Origin: Alligator mississippiensis
Taxonomy: Eukaryota > Chordata > Crocodylia > Alligatoridae
NCBI RefSeq assembly: GCF_030867095.1
Contig: NC_081831.1
Span: 64,184,716-64,248,715 of the forward strand
DNA: 64,000 bases
Reading direction: 5' to 3'
A program made the position numbers and the translations under genes. Below the pieces are notes generated by a model that was not told the DNA's origin, did not search any database, and saw only the letters and a list, made by a program, of their open reading frames with translations. Below, piece by piece: positions 1-11,715 of the stretch (positions within the stretch are counted from its first letter, which is position 1; every line of letters begins with the position of its first letter).

Positions 1-724
1 AGGAACTGACCTAAATCTTTGCATTTTTAGACCTTTATCCTTAAATCACAAGGGCACACACCATAATATATGAACCATTTCAGTTGGAAGCAGTCTGCCT
101 TTCACACGTCTGTGTACACCGAAACTCACGTGCACATGCACAGTGCCAAGATTCCTTCAAAATTGACTTGATGATGAGCTAGATCAGATTTCAGCAACAT
201 GCCAGGATTTGCACTGGATTGGGGAAAACTTAATGATATCAGGAGATCAGGTGGCGTAAGGCAACTTTATGTCTATTCTCTTATCTTCTTTATATTAATT
301 AAGCACAGAGTGAATGAGTAGTGTTTGCCATGCCTCTTCCCAATGGTCAGCGCAGTTGACCTCTGTTTCTTCATTTTAAAAAAACCTCTAGATCCTAGGT
401 CCAGTTACAGCCATGCCGTCCCATTCAGTGGATGTCAGTGATGGTAGAATTCTGTCTAAAGTCTCCTAGAAACACTGAACTGAGAGCTAGAAACATCATA
501 TTTATTTGATTTTTTTAAAAAGCAGTCCACAGCCCTTATAACTCACAGTCCATTGGGGCTGTAGCCATTTTGCAAATAATGTAGAAGCTGCCAATGACAT
601 TCAGAATCTTCTTGACTGCACTCAAAAATCAGGCAGTTGCACAGTTAAATGGCATCAATTGTGTCTGAAGAATTGCATTTGTGACTGACTGCAGGTGCTA
701 AATTGGAGGCTAGATTAAGGTGCC
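1..724. other. No recognisable feature (presumed intron)
   Basis: I see no conserved coding exon, RNA gene or clear repeat boundary here. If the plus-strand terminal exon at 7584 is real, this stretch lies in its upstream intron or beyond it. Confidence 0.4.
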
Positions 725-1030
725 TTTGAAAACCAGGCCCATTAGGTCATCCAGTCCATCTTGAATGCCAATACAGGATTGTTCACTAAACATTTTCCAT
801 ATCTTTGTTCCAGTTAAGGGACTCCAAGAACAGGCTTTCAGCACTCCCTTACTTACTCAGACTATGAGGAATTTCTTTCGCAATTGCTAAGTTTAACTTT
901 CCTGAGTTTAATTTAAGATCGTTACTCCTGCCTCACCTCCCCGTCCTCCAGTTAATGCTTTCAGTTTCCAAAAATGTCCAGATGGATATCAAATCCCCTG
1001 TTTTATCCTCTTCTATCCCCTCGTCTGGCT
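725..1030 (-). repeat. Old CR1/L3-type LINE 3'-end fragment
   Basis: The plus strand reads as the reverse complement of a CR1-group 3' end. It opens with a 'ttaggtcatccagtccatc' signature and continues through phrases typical of the CR1/L3 3' region (a short list of failed first lines, then 'ggactccaagaac...', then a pyrimidine-rich stretch and 'tcaaatcccctgttttatcc'). The copy is strongly diverged with no coding capacity left. Family assignment rests on memory of the consensus, so the exact subfamily is open. Confidence 0.5.
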
Positions 1031-1195
1031 GTTTGTAACACATCTCTTTTTGCATTCAGTTTGGCATATATTCCTAGAAGCTATCAGCCAAGATTTGCAA
1101 AGATCACTAGAGATTCTTTGTGCATTGAGTTTTAGGTGCCCAACTGGAGTATCCCCATGCTGGTTTTGTACTTCTTTCAATCACTGTTTAATGTG

Positions 1196-1640
1196 AAATA
1201 CAGAAACAGTCCTGGAAACAAAGACCAGGACTCTCCCCCTGCTAAGAGAGTATCATAACCACTAGGCAGCAGAGTCCTGCTCCCTCTGGCCCAAATAACT
1301 TTACATTTTTTTTCTGTATAGTGCACAGCTTCAACAGGAAAGGTGGAAGATGCTCACTCCCAACACAATGTAGCCTGCAGCCTGGTGGTTAGAGTACTCA
1401 CCTGAGGGGGGGCAGAGATGTGGGTTTGATCCCCTTCAATCTTAAAAGAGCATTAAGCCTGGATCTCCTACTTTCTTTGTAAGTGGTCTAAGCAACAGTC
1501 TCTTATCTAAAAAGTAGTGGGCACCAGCAGCTTAAAAAGAAAAGGAGCTGCTGCATAATTTCATGAGAGTCCCAGGCCACAGGGTATGTTTTAGGCATGT
1601 TCTGAGAATGGCTCTCTGTCTCAGGAAAGTGTGGCACACA
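1196..1640 (+). repeat. Palindromic tRNA-like (SINE/foldback) repeat
   Basis: Two tRNA-like segments lie in inverted orientation. The right one (about 1378-1440) has an A-box-like 'tggttagagtact' and a B-box-like 'gggtttgatcccc', spaced as in a tRNA gene. The left one (about 1225-1285) contains 'ataaccactaggcagcagag', close to the reverse complement of the right arm. The spacer holds 'cagcttcaacagg', which I associate with the same reptilian repeat. There is no intact tRNA cloverleaf, so this is a dispersed tRNA-derived repeat rather than a tRNA gene. A related but longer composite copy lies at 22430-23600. Confidence 0.5.
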
Positions 1641-2060
1641 CAGGGCCCTTCAAAGCAACCTCGGGTGCTTAATTTTCAGCCTTGGGCAAAAGCAAGCGGG
1701 CAGGGCTTGGTTCTTAGCAACAGTCCCAAACTCAGCAGGGACACAGTATAGTTGTGGCCTAAGTGACCCTAACCTTTCACAGGTAAACACCCACCTGCTC
1801 AAAAAATTACAGTGTGTTGAAAATTCAGCATAGCTCCACCAGGTAAGGCCCCAGCCCTGCCGTGCAACCTCTTCCAAGCTGCTAAGTCTACCTACTACTC
1901 CCTTTGCCATCAAATGTCTCCTCCCCCCCAGCCCAAACTGAGATAATGTCACTCCCACCAGGAACCCTGACTCAAATTCTCTCAAGTTAAATTGAACTAT
2001 ATTCCCATCACATCTCACATTACTGCGGTTCCTATGCATTTCCTATGTCAAAGCTTCCAG
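1641..2060. other. No recognisable feature
   Basis: I see nothing I can assign here. Short open frames on both strands lack family motifs. Confidence 0.4.
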
Positions 2061-2337
2061 GATATATCTGCACTACAAAATGAAGGTGCAGTTGTATCAT
2101 GTGTGACATGTTGGTGCTACCTTAATCTAGCCACTTGAATAAGAAGAGCAATGAAAACACATCAACATGGGCTTTAGCAGAGGAGCACTCTCTGGACACC
2201 CTGGGTTTCTACTGTGCATGCTAGTGCATGCAAAAGTCTGTTCTACTCCTTCTCAATCACTTCTGTTACTCCTGCTAGCTAGCTTAAGCTAGCACCTGCT
2301 AGCTGTTACTGCTTCATTTTGGTGTGTAGATGTAGCC
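2061..2337. mobile_element. Non-autonomous DNA transposon (MITE), family A copy 1
   Basis: The ends form imperfect terminal inverted repeats: 'ctgcactacaaaatgaagg' on the left and, reverse-complemented from the right end, 'atctacacaccaaaatgaag'. The interior contains a 'gctagctagcttaagctagc' self-complementary centre. Length is about 277 bp with no coding capacity. A second copy with the same type of ends lies at 18463-18734. No convincing target duplication is visible, so exact ends are approximate. Confidence 0.55.
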
Positions 2338-5300
2338 CCGGTGTCATTCAACAAGGTTAAGGTATATATTAGCTAAACTCTAAAATAAAGGGGGTACTTA
2401 TCTTTTTAGACATAATCAACATCATTTCCCTTTTGTTTACGAAGCTTTCTACACCACAAATGAAACACTATCATTACTAGGTGTATTCACATTATCAGTA
2501 CCACTTCCCAACATATACAGAAAATACAGCACAAATCTCTTTGCACATAAATTATATTGACCATAAACTGAACCTTCTGCAAAAATGAATGTTGAATATG
2601 CAATGACAATCTGGAATTTGCCCTGACCATTTATCAGTGTTTCTGATCCAAAAGTATTGATTTTGATTAGGATTTTCATCACATAGATGTAACTGGCTCC
2701 TCACTACTCATTGTATTTATGGATCCAATTCGAGTCAGCAGCTTTGGTTCTATATATTTGATTAGATTTCACAAACTAAGAAAGGGTGGGTAAAATAAAT
2801 ACCTGGAGAGGAGACCTCCAAGAGTACCTATGTGCACAAGCATGTGGCAATAGTATCTCTGCGTTAGGGAGAAGTGGTCTTTCTTCCAAGCCATTTTTAA
2901 ACAAATGCTCCAACAGGGTACAGGGAGAACCATCTTTTGGCTGAGATACAAAACTGACCTCTTATGTTCCTCAGGGATCTCAGAGTACTGTTTAAGGAAT
3001 TAAAATATTTAGTTTCATGTGATGACTTCAAGCAGGGTTATGCTGTCAGCTTACATACTCCCTGCCATGTCATCTAGATATGGCATTTTTCTTCCTTTTT
3101 TGTCCTAAACTGTCATGTACAGTTGCTGTGTGCTTTTATAGAGCTTCCATGTTTCACCCCACCCCTAAACGGCTGTATGTCAGTAAATCGACGAGTGAAG
3201 TAATTTGTGCAACTCAATAAAGTGGTTAATCTCTGTACAGCACTTTATAAACTACTTGAGGATGAGGAGTTATGTAATTGTAAGTACTTGGATAATACGA
3301 TCTTTACCTGGCTTTGTCTGATAAGGCAGGTAAAGTATTACTCATTGTTTCAGTGCTAAAGTCTCTTGATGTTAGTTTGCAGTAATGGACTCATTTGTAC
3401 AGAAGGTAGAATTGCCTTGTCCTGTGTAGAGACTGCTGGAGAACTGATTATAGAGTAGCTGATGGACTCTTACCTTTCTCAAGCAGGAGCCTAGAATGAT
3501 AGAAGCTAACTCTTTTCCCTTCTTCATCCTACAAAATAAAAAGTTTTGTCTAATGGGTAGAGAAGGGAGCTAGGATTCGCATAGGATTCCTATTCCTATG
3601 TAGCATTTCTAATAAGACCAAACTCTACAAGCAAGTGAAGTGAAGTCCTCTGCTCTGTGCTGCATTAATGCGGAACCTCAAGCTGGGTGAGCATGGCAAA
3701 GCAATGGCAATCTCCTTGGGCAGATAAAGACTTTTGCTCATCACTTGTTACTTGCATCTGTATCTATGAAAGTAATCTCTACCCTACTTGAGAGCAGAAA
3801 CAAGACCTGTGCTAGTTTTGTGACTAAAATATTGGGGAAAAAACAAAACAGTTCAGTAACTGGCAACAAAACAGAAGATTTTTGTTGGACAGTGGCAAAC
3901 ATGCCATTAATTTCTCAGCAAATCACAACTTGCTCTTGGGCAGTTTGAGAGCCAGATGTTGACCACTCAAAACATGAGAGCAAATAAATGAAAAATTGTG
4001 TCGTGTTTTGAGAGCCGTTGTGAAAATGTGCTCAGAAAAGGCCAAAGGTCACCCACAACTGCACCTAATTCTCCCTTTAACTGAATTGTGTCATTATTCT
4101 CTGGATGTGTAACCACATAGAGATTCATACTTGAATGGAGCACACTCCCTAGCACTCCACAGAAACACATTATGCATGTAGGAAAGTAAACTTGTGAGGC
4201 TGTGTGCCTCCTAGGAAGTGTGTTCCCTCAGTTAACCCCAAGACCAATAATAAATGAGGGCTCCTAACCTAGCACCTTCTCCACTCCCCAGCACTGTCAC
4301 AGTTTCAGCCCCTAGAGGAATAGAAGGCACTTACATCTCACCACCCATCGTTTAAAGCTAGCTAATGAACAGCACAGTATCTAGACGGAAGTGCAATGAT
4401 AAGAACCATGAAACAGCTACTTATCAAGGCATGGGAGGAATCCTTAAGGGGTGAGAATGGAATAAGCACAGAGAGACATTGGATAGTTACTGCTCTCTCC
4501 TAATTCTTCCAATCCCAGGGAGATATTTCTTTCTGTAGAAGTTGGGAAGAAAAGTAGAAATGAGTTTAAATCCCTTTAAATTTGTTTCTGCGCTGAGAAA
4601 TCCAAATGATTTGAACTGACGTTGCTGGATGCTGAAGTACTGCTCTGTTTCAACTGATAGTGCATCCTTTTCTCCCCATTGTTTCTGTCCTAAGCTTTTC
4701 TTTTGCTCATGCCGTACAGAATCCCCCCCAATTCCAGTCATACTGAACAATCTCTGCAGCTGCAACCTGTGTGTGGTGCAGAATTATGCATGAACCAGCA
4801 GAAGGAGCTCCAGTTCTGATCGTGGTGTATAGCTGGTTCCCTGCGCCTGGGAAAAGCAGCACAACAGCTGTGCCTGGAAATCTTTTCTTATCTATCGATT
4901 CCCCTCCTCTCCCTCCTCCCCAACTTTGCATTTTAAATTCTGTTCGCTAAAGCAGTCAGAGATTACAGCTTTCTCTGTTGGAAAAGAGCTTTGCTCATTT
5001 GTTCAGATGAATTGCAGGGGAGTTATGGTTTTGCATATTAAAAAAAATCCCTAGAGAGAGAATCTTGCACAACTGCTTGAGGTTCTCATGATGGAGCAAA
5101 GCAGTTGGTTCAGATACAAATATATCAGTTCCTTGTTCATTTGGAGAACTGTTCTTTTTCTGAGGTTCTGAAAATAAGTGGAGTTTCCTCCCCCATTTCT
5201 GATAGTTCACTTTGGCCAGGAACACCCATATACCAGTCAAGAAAAGCTCTGGCATTCCCAGCTATCAGCTAATGTCATATCGTAAAACTCACAACAGAAG

Positions 5301-5424
5301 CCTGTTTGACCCCCAAGTGCTTCATTTAAATTAGAGCAATCTCAAGGCTTCTTCTCTAGAATAGCAAACTGTCATGGCCCTTTGAATGCAACATGATGTG
5401 GCCACCATACTTTCCCTGTCATAA
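2338..5424. other. No recognisable feature (presumed intron)
   Basis: About 3.1 kb of unique-looking AT-rich sequence. None of the short open frames carries a recognisable domain or good splice-site context. No RNA gene or clear repeat was seen. Confidence 0.35.
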
Positions 5425-5770
5425 AAACATAGGTTTAAAACATATGAGATGTCATAGTGGGCCAGACCACAGGTCTAGCTAACTCAGCATCCAGTATCTA
5501 ACAGTAACACTGAATAGATGCTAAATGAAAGAGTATTTATTATGCAGGACATATTCAGACTGATCTGCCTGCTGCTTCTCTTCCCTTAAAGCCTTGAGCC
5601 TGTAGAAGCCTAAGAAGTCCTAATTTGGAGCTTGCACCCAGAACTATAATATCTAATACCCACTGATGGACACATCCTGCAGGGATTTGTCTAGTCCTTT
5701 TGAACCTCGTTCACTTGTCAGGTTCAGCAACGTCTTCTGGCAATGAGTTACACAAGGCAAGTTATGTCCC
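5425..5770. repeat. Diverged LINE-type (CR1/L3-related) interspersed repeat
   Basis: The order of signatures matches a common reptilian dispersed repeat: 'gtgggccagaccacaggtct', then 'cagcatccagtatctaacag', then 'cactgatggacacatcctgc', then 'tctggcaatgagttacacaagg'. It is well diverged and non-coding. I recognise the repeat but am unsure of its formal class; it behaves as a 3'-end LINE or SINE tail. Confidence 0.45.
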
Positions 5771-7583
5771 ATTTTGGCCCACTACATCAAACAAGCCAAC
5801 AAGAGTTTGTAAAGAGCTGGCCTGCCAGGTTCTGCACAAAGTAGATGTAACAAGAATAATCAGATGCTAGGTTAGGACAGTTTTGAGCTGCCTGAGCAAT
5901 CTAATTGGAGAATGGGATCTGGCCTGTGGTCTTTAACGAATCCTGATGCCAAAACCTTTAAGTGTTTAGCCCATCCCTGTAATAAAGACTCCCTAGAAGT
6001 AGCATTCTACTGCGCAGACATCTTGCCCAGATTTGTGTCTTTGGGGTGGGTACTAACAGCAACATTGGAAATTTGTGAAATGAGTCTGCTTAAGTATCTA
6101 AGAACATACTGGGAAGGTGTAGGACTCCTGCAGAAGACCCATTATCCCACACATGGAACTGCATGGGCTGGATCATGCCCTTCTTCAGTGAAAAACCAAG
6201 GGTGAACATTTCCATGAGGTTTCTTCCCTTTGCAGGTCTTGGCCATCTTTATTCAGGGGGGAGGTGCCTGCCCCACTCACAAACTGAATAACGAGTTCTG
6301 CATCCAGCTGAAGGGATCCACAGAAGGCAAGAAGACCTCACTGCACCTACTTCAAAGCCCTCCAGCCTATACTTTCTTGCTTATGGGGGTTCTGTCTGCT
6401 CACTTTGCTTAAGAACTGTGCTTAAAGAGGGGTTATGCTTCGTGGATGGCATCGCAGGAAGGGAAATACAGCAAATAGCTATACTACCTTTGCCTGATAC
6501 TATTTAATATAGTAGTGCTGCACATCTCTTCAGTTCCAACCTCAGCGACTCAGGGCACCCCTTCTTTACCTCCTCATGACCGTGAATCTAAGTTCCAACT
6601 CCGGAGAGCACCTTCTTCGCATTCAGTGAAGGTGTCTTAAAGACAGCACCCCTCACAATCCCTGGTGCATGCAGAGGAGGGGCTATCTGACTCACAATGA
6701 TCCTGGTTCACTCCACGTTACATCACAGTGCTACAGGGTGTTACACGTACAGCACCATTAATAGACCTTCTCACTCCCATACCCCAGTCACAAGAGTGTC
6801 TTCTTTGCTTCTTTGAAACACTTTGTACTGGAATTTAACAAGAACATTCTGCCTTGTGAGAGACCCACTATTCCCAGGTTTGGGTTGACCAGAAAGAGCC
6901 CATCAATGGCATTATATCCCTTCCATATTGAGATGAAATCAGGCTGTTAAATTTAAGGCAAACCTTCTGGAAAAGTCCTACAAACTGTACCAAAGAAAGC
7001 AACAACCTCCTGTCTATAGGCTTTTTAAACCAGCAAATGGGCTTCAGTAGAAAACATACAGTTCCCTACAGTGCAACATTTCTATTGCTATTCAGTTCCA
7101 TTTGCCCATTTCCAGAAAACCCTATTTAATGGTTCTGTGGAGCTTTTTGCCCTTGATTTTTAACCATCAAGGGAAGGAGGTTCTGGAACAGCCCTCCAAT
7201 AGGAATAGTGGGGGGAAAAAACCTAATGAGCACTAAGAAGGAGCTTAATAAACTTATAAATGAGCTTATGGACTCAATAACACAAGAGATCCTTCCCATT
7301 TTTATGTTTCATCCCAATTTCATAGCATAGAACTTGTCCATAAGGAAAGCCAAAGTAATTGACCTTTTTCAGATCTCCAACTAGTTGGCTGATTTAGGTG
7401 GCATTTGAGGTGAGAGTTTAGGACAGTTGCTGTTTTCTTCCCTAAAACTGCTTTTTCTTGCATATGTCCCCATTGTTTGGGGCCTTGGTTTTTAGAGTTA
7501 TAAAAATATATAGCATGAGTAAGACTTTTGACCCAGCCGCACTCTGACTGACCTCTTTCTTTTCCCCCCAACCGTCGATGCAG
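5771..7583. other. Presumed last intron, 3' part
   Basis: No family-level match was found, including the open frame at 5912-6205. The stretch ends in a polypyrimidine tract (about 7553-7571) and an AG at 7582-7583, forming the acceptor for the terminal exon. Confidence 0.4.
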
Positions 7584-7765
7584 GTGTCAGCTACTCCAGG
7601 TCGGTTCCTCCAGCCTACCCGCCACCCCAGGATCCATTAAATCAGGGACAATACATGGTGACAGATGGCATATCCCAGTCCCAGGTCTTCGAATTCACCG
7701 AACCCAAACGCAGTCAGTCACCATTCTGGCAAAACTTCAGCAGGTTAACGCCATTCAAAAAATAA
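7584..7765 (+). CDS. 3'-terminal coding exon of an unidentified multi-exon gene
   Basis: A pyrimidine-rich acceptor ending in CAG at 7581-7583 precedes an open frame entered in phase 2: two leftover bases, then 59 codons, then TAA at 7763-7765. The tail is hydrophilic. It starts with a Ser/Tyr-rich stretch and a proline cluster (residues about 8-17, [10 protein letters not shown]), continues through a Gln/Ser-rich middle, and ends in an aromatic and basic segment ([13 protein letters not shown]). It has no membrane segment, signal or zinc-binding pattern, and looks like the cytoplasmic or regulatory C-terminus of a larger protein whose other exons lie upstream of this window. Another frame is also open across the exon but gives no protein-like composition. 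I do not recognise the gene. The long AT-rich stretch that follows fits a 3' UTR. Confidence 0.7.
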
Positions 7766-7884
7766 TACATAGAGTGAGATGGAGAATTTTAAAATAAAAA
7801 TTTTAAAAATTTAAAAATAAAAAGAAATAAAATTATATTTATAGATGGACCTTTTTTCGGAGAAGCACTGTTGCAACTAAAAAT

Positions 7885-7926
7885 TATATATATATATACA
7901 TATATATATATATACATATATATATA
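7885..7926. repeat. (TA)n/(CATA)n microsatellite
   Basis: Alternating TA with interspersed CA steps, about 42 bp, inside the presumed 3' UTR. Confidence 0.9.
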
Positions 7927-8836
7927 GAAGGACCAAAAACTTTTTTTGTTGTTTTTGGGAAACAATCTGCTACTAGATTCTAGGAAGCACCAATGACATC
8001 TAATCATGTGACCTATTTTATTTTATTCCATTGGTCAAACAACACATCATTTTTTCACTTCATTTCTGTATTTTTTCCCCCCATTGTCATTCAAGATTGT
8101 CTTTGTCTCTCCAGAACGAATTCTTGTTCATTGTGAGTCCATCTCTGAAGTTCTTCACAGGCTACATTGATGTATATTTTATGTTATTTTATTTATGCCT
8201 TTTCCCCACCCCCCTTTTTAGATCTCTGCTCCCTCTCCCTCTCCCTTCCCCTCTCCCAAGTTATTGACTGTCCCCAGAATTATAGTTAAAATGAGCAGCC
8301 CTCCCACCCTCCCCCAGCATCGCCATTCTGAGTTGTGCCAGTCTGGGTGTGCTCTGTTGTGCACTGTGACCTGCTGCTCAGTATTCCTATTGCTTTTACT
8401 GTTTTATAGGTGTTCTTGCAGGGGAACTGGGGAGGGGGCATAAACAAACACAAGGGTTATCAGCTCTTTACCATGAGATGACTTCTGTTCATTTGATTTG
8501 TTGCATTTTTTTAGACGATGTTTTCCTTGGAGCGTTGTGTTAGATCACCCTCCATTCCCAGTAATGCCAAGAAAGAACCTCTGGAGCTTTTGTTGTTTTC
8601 AATTTTTTTGTCTTGCTTTATTTTCCTCAGGTTATTTTTTCCTGCTGAGAACTTTCTCTGTGAAATGCCCACTACTGTCCTTTTCCTACACAAAAGACAA
8701 CAGATGGTTAAAAAATTGGTTAATGGCTTCATGCCCTCTATTCTAGCTAGGGGAAAACCGGCCATTGAGCTGCAATGAATGGCCAGTTCTCCTTCTGCAA
8801 AAACTAACTTTAAGGACCCATCCTTCCTGCCACACC

Positions 8837-8872
8837 CCCCCCCCCCCCACCACACACGCACACAATATTCCT
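8837..8872. repeat. C-tract followed by (CA)n
   Basis: A run of about 14 C residues leads into a short CA-rich tract, within the presumed 3' UTR. Confidence 0.85.
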
Positions 8873-9317
8873 GTCATGAACCACCGATTGCCATTTACAG
8901 AAGCAATGATCCTAAATATAAATGGCCATTACTGTACTCTCTGTCTGGTCTATTATGTTTTATTTAAGTATCTCTAGCTCTGCTGTGAGCCCTGAGTGAC
9001 CAAACAGCACATTAGCTACCAATAATGACCTATTAGCTTAAGGATCTTTGCCTAAGTAATCAGAAGTATTTACCTGATGTCTAATGCATCCCAGCTGTGG
9101 AGGAGGTTGAAAATCGCCTTTCAGAAAAGATTGTATTGAAATATATGTGACCTGAGAAGTCCAGCATGTGACCATGATTATACAACCAGATCGAGATTAG
9201 TGAGCAGTCTAGTCTAAATTGTAGCAATGGTTCAGCAAAAATGTCCCACAGTCAGTAGGCTACATAATAATTAGCTAACTATTCTGTCTTTCTCTCTCTT
9301 TCTCACTCCATAAATGT

Positions 9318-9545
9318 GAGAGTGCATTTTCAAAGATGCCTCCTACAATGGCACCTGCAAATTTTCACATTCAGGCACGCTGTTTGCTGTGTGCAATTGC
9401 TGATATTTGGCCTTGCAAAGCAGCTCTTTGCATACACGCACAAATGACTTTTGCATGGGTAAATGTGAGAATTTAAATTGCATAGAAGAGTGTATTTTCA
9501 AATTTTGCAGATGCAATTTTGCAGGATCCTTTGAAAATGTCAGGT
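9318..9545. mobile_element. Palindromic MITE-like repeat in the presumed 3' UTR
   Basis: Outer arms are near inverted repeats: 'gtgcattttcaaagatgcc' at about 9322 and the reverse complement of 'atcctttgaaaatgtcagg' at about 9526. An inner pair also matches in inverted orientation: 'aaattttcacattcagg' at about 9359 and 'aaatgtgagaatttaaatt' at about 9462. It is non-coding and about 228 bp long. No target duplication is evident. Confidence 0.5.
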
Positions 9546-10152
9546 GAGGTGATCCAAACCCTTACTTGTATTGATTCTTATCTACCATCCAAGCAAAGCA
9601 ACTCAACTAGGAACAAAATGCACGGGCACAGATTTTATTTTTAAACAAGAACCTGGGAAGACCACTGGCAAATGTGATTTCAGCATTCCAACCTGTTCTC
9701 TTTCAGGAGTAGAAAAACCATGGACATAAAACTGACATATCGTGTTAGAAGGAGTGACTGTATTTTTCATTTAAAGCACAAAAATACTCTTGGCATTTTG
9801 TTAGTAGTCCAGCAAGTATAAATAAGCATCAATGACAGACAAGCATTTTAGAAAGAAGCAGGGTCACCCCAAGATATCAGGGATACTGAGCAGGCAAAAG
9901 AAAAAAGGACATCTAAATAGGAAACAACACAATTTTGTATTGGAAAATATTTGTTTTTAATCCTCTTTTGTATCACTGCATTTTTTATGATTAACAGCTT
10001 AGATGTGAATATAGAACATGTGGCAATTATTATTTGTCTTTGTTTAACAGGATGGGCATTTAGAGACACAAATTGGATTATTCCTCAAAAGGTTCCCATA
10101 GAGGATGAAATGAAATATCTCGCTTTTTCTGAATGGCTGGAAAGAGACAGGA

Positions 10153-10154
<2 letters not shown>

Positions 10155-10194
<40 letters not shown>

Positions 10195-10222
10195 GAGAGA
10201 GAGGGACAGAGAGAGAGAGAAG
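10155..10222. repeat. (GA)n microsatellite
   Basis: A nearly pure GA run of about 34 bp followed by interrupted GA/GGA units. Confidence 0.95.
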
Positions 10223-11410
10223 GATGAGAACCTACTTGTCAATATGATGGAAATTTCACTTATTCCTTTGCCTTTTTAATTGCTTAGGGGAGAAAAGTAA
10301 CAAGCACATTAGTTAAGCCTGTTCATTTACTGTTTTGTGCCTCAGAGAGTGAGAATGAAACATCCATTATTTTTATGAGAAGATGCTTCCTAAATATTCA
10401 GCAGTAGAAAAAAGAACCACCACTACCACACCATTATTTGCATCATAAATCAAGACTCGCTTGATCTGACAAGGCCACTTGTTGGACTCACAGCTTCTTT
10501 CTTAAGTGGAAAGCCAAAATGAGATAGGTTTGCCAACAATAAACGATCTGCGTCAAAGCCAGGCGACAGGCAAAACAGATGCAGGTGCTTGTTCCAGAGG
10601 AAAGTGGGGTTTGGTTCTCAGTAATGGCATTCAAGAAAGCTCTTTCCCTCCATAAGTTGCAAAGTTGCTGCAAGAAGTGAAGCACTAATACACAGAAGAA
10701 CCAGCACTGGGACCCACTTTTACAACCTGCTCTTGATTTTCCAACAGGGAGCAGGGTTGGGCTGTCTTGCGTGTTTGAAAACTCTGGAAACAGATTAGAT
10801 CTGATCAAGTTAGGGGTAATTTTGACTGAGTATGTTATAGAGGCTTTCATTTCCAAGCCAGACAGGAGGAACCCCCATAACTTCCATGTGTGATGCAACA
10901 AGAGCGTTGTAACAAACCTAAATGTAAACAGGATTTCTCCAGCTGAAACTATAAAACCGATATAAAAAAAAATCCCGCTTCCCGAAGCAAATGATGCTCG
11001 TTACCCCTTGACCTGGCAGATACTAGAGCAAAGGATCTAAGTTCAAGACTTTCACCTCCCTACCCTCTCCAGATAAGATCAAACAAGAACCAACCTAGGT
11101 GCATCTTACAGTTGTAAATAGAAAATAATACATAGAAAAATATATTTGAAAATTGTTTCAGTTCTTGGATGGGCACCAGCCATCCAGTGCAATGTTATTG
11201 ATAGTACACTGTGGTGCTTTGGGTTTCTGGTTTTGTTCTCTTTATGCTCTGTCATCTTCTCATTGCAGCTACATTTCAGGGAACATGTATATTTAGTAGC
11301 TATTGTAAGTTCTGCATGGCATCACCAAGCTTATTTTTCCTTGAGAAGAAAAGAAGAGTCCGTAAGAGTTTAAAGGCACTAGGATGATGGGGATTTGTAG
11401 CAGAGAATTT

Positions 11411-11434
11411 AAAAAAAAAAAAAAAAAAAAAAAA
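11411..11434. repeat. Poly(A) tract, 24 nt
   Basis: An uninterrupted A run about 260 bases before the presumed polyadenylation signal. It could be the remnant tail of a retroposed sequence or a simple expansion; no body or target duplication was recognised. Confidence 0.9.
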
Positions 11435-11695
11435 GGTTTTTAAAATTCTAGTTTGAAGCCAAATACTGATATTTTAGTGCTTTTGGGGTTTTAACAGTAA
11501 GAGCAAAAAAGAAAAAAAAGGGGATTTTGGTAACCCAGCTGATCCGCTGATCCGCACTTGCCAGTTTTATTATTTTGTTTATATTGGACTGTTTGACCCT
11601 GTCAAACAAGTGTCAAAGTTGTGTGTATAAAACAAAAAAAGTGTTTAAAAAGTGTTGTAAAGACACTGAGCCTTATGAAAATATTTATGGAGTTA

Positions 11696-11701
11696 AATAA
11701 A
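11696..11701 (+). terminator. Polyadenylation signal AATAAA (putative)
   Basis: A canonical AATAAA lies in a sequence context typical of an mRNA 3' end, with AT-rich sequence upstream. It is the best candidate for the 3' end of the transcript containing the 7584-7765 exon. Confidence 0.5.
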
Positions 11702-11715
11702 AAGAAGTGAAAAGG

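Larger units (their letters stand above)
7766..11715 (+). other. Probable long 3' UTR of the 7584-7765 exon
   Basis: The stretch after the stop codon is AT- and pyrimidine-rich with no further exon-like frames or acceptor/donor pairs. It ends in a segment (about 11560-11705) that reads like a typical mRNA 3' end: T-rich stretches, 'tatttatggag', then AATAAA at 11696-11701. It contains simple repeats and one palindromic repeat (9318-9545), which a real UTR could carry. That the transcript runs the whole length is inference; an earlier polyadenylation site is possible. Confidence 0.5.

Noticed and set aside
1378-1440. tRNA gene
   Set aside because: A- and B-box-like blocks exist but no four-arm cloverleaf or anticodon loop can be drawn; the unit is in a dispersed repeat.
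5912-6205. 97-codon plus-strand frame as an upstream exon
   Set aside because: No acceptor/donor pair in frame, no domain, and the composition fits non-coding DNA.
7585-7800. Alternative open frame through the terminal exon starting one base earlier
   Set aside because: It stays open past the exon but yields a Gln/Ser/Ile mix and runs into the AT-rich UTR without a protein-like end. The chosen frame ends in a compact protein-like tail with a stop near the composition change.
11411-11434. Poly(A) tract as the tail of a processed pseudogene
   Set aside because: No recognisable coding or UTR-derived body upstream and no flanking direct repeat could be found.
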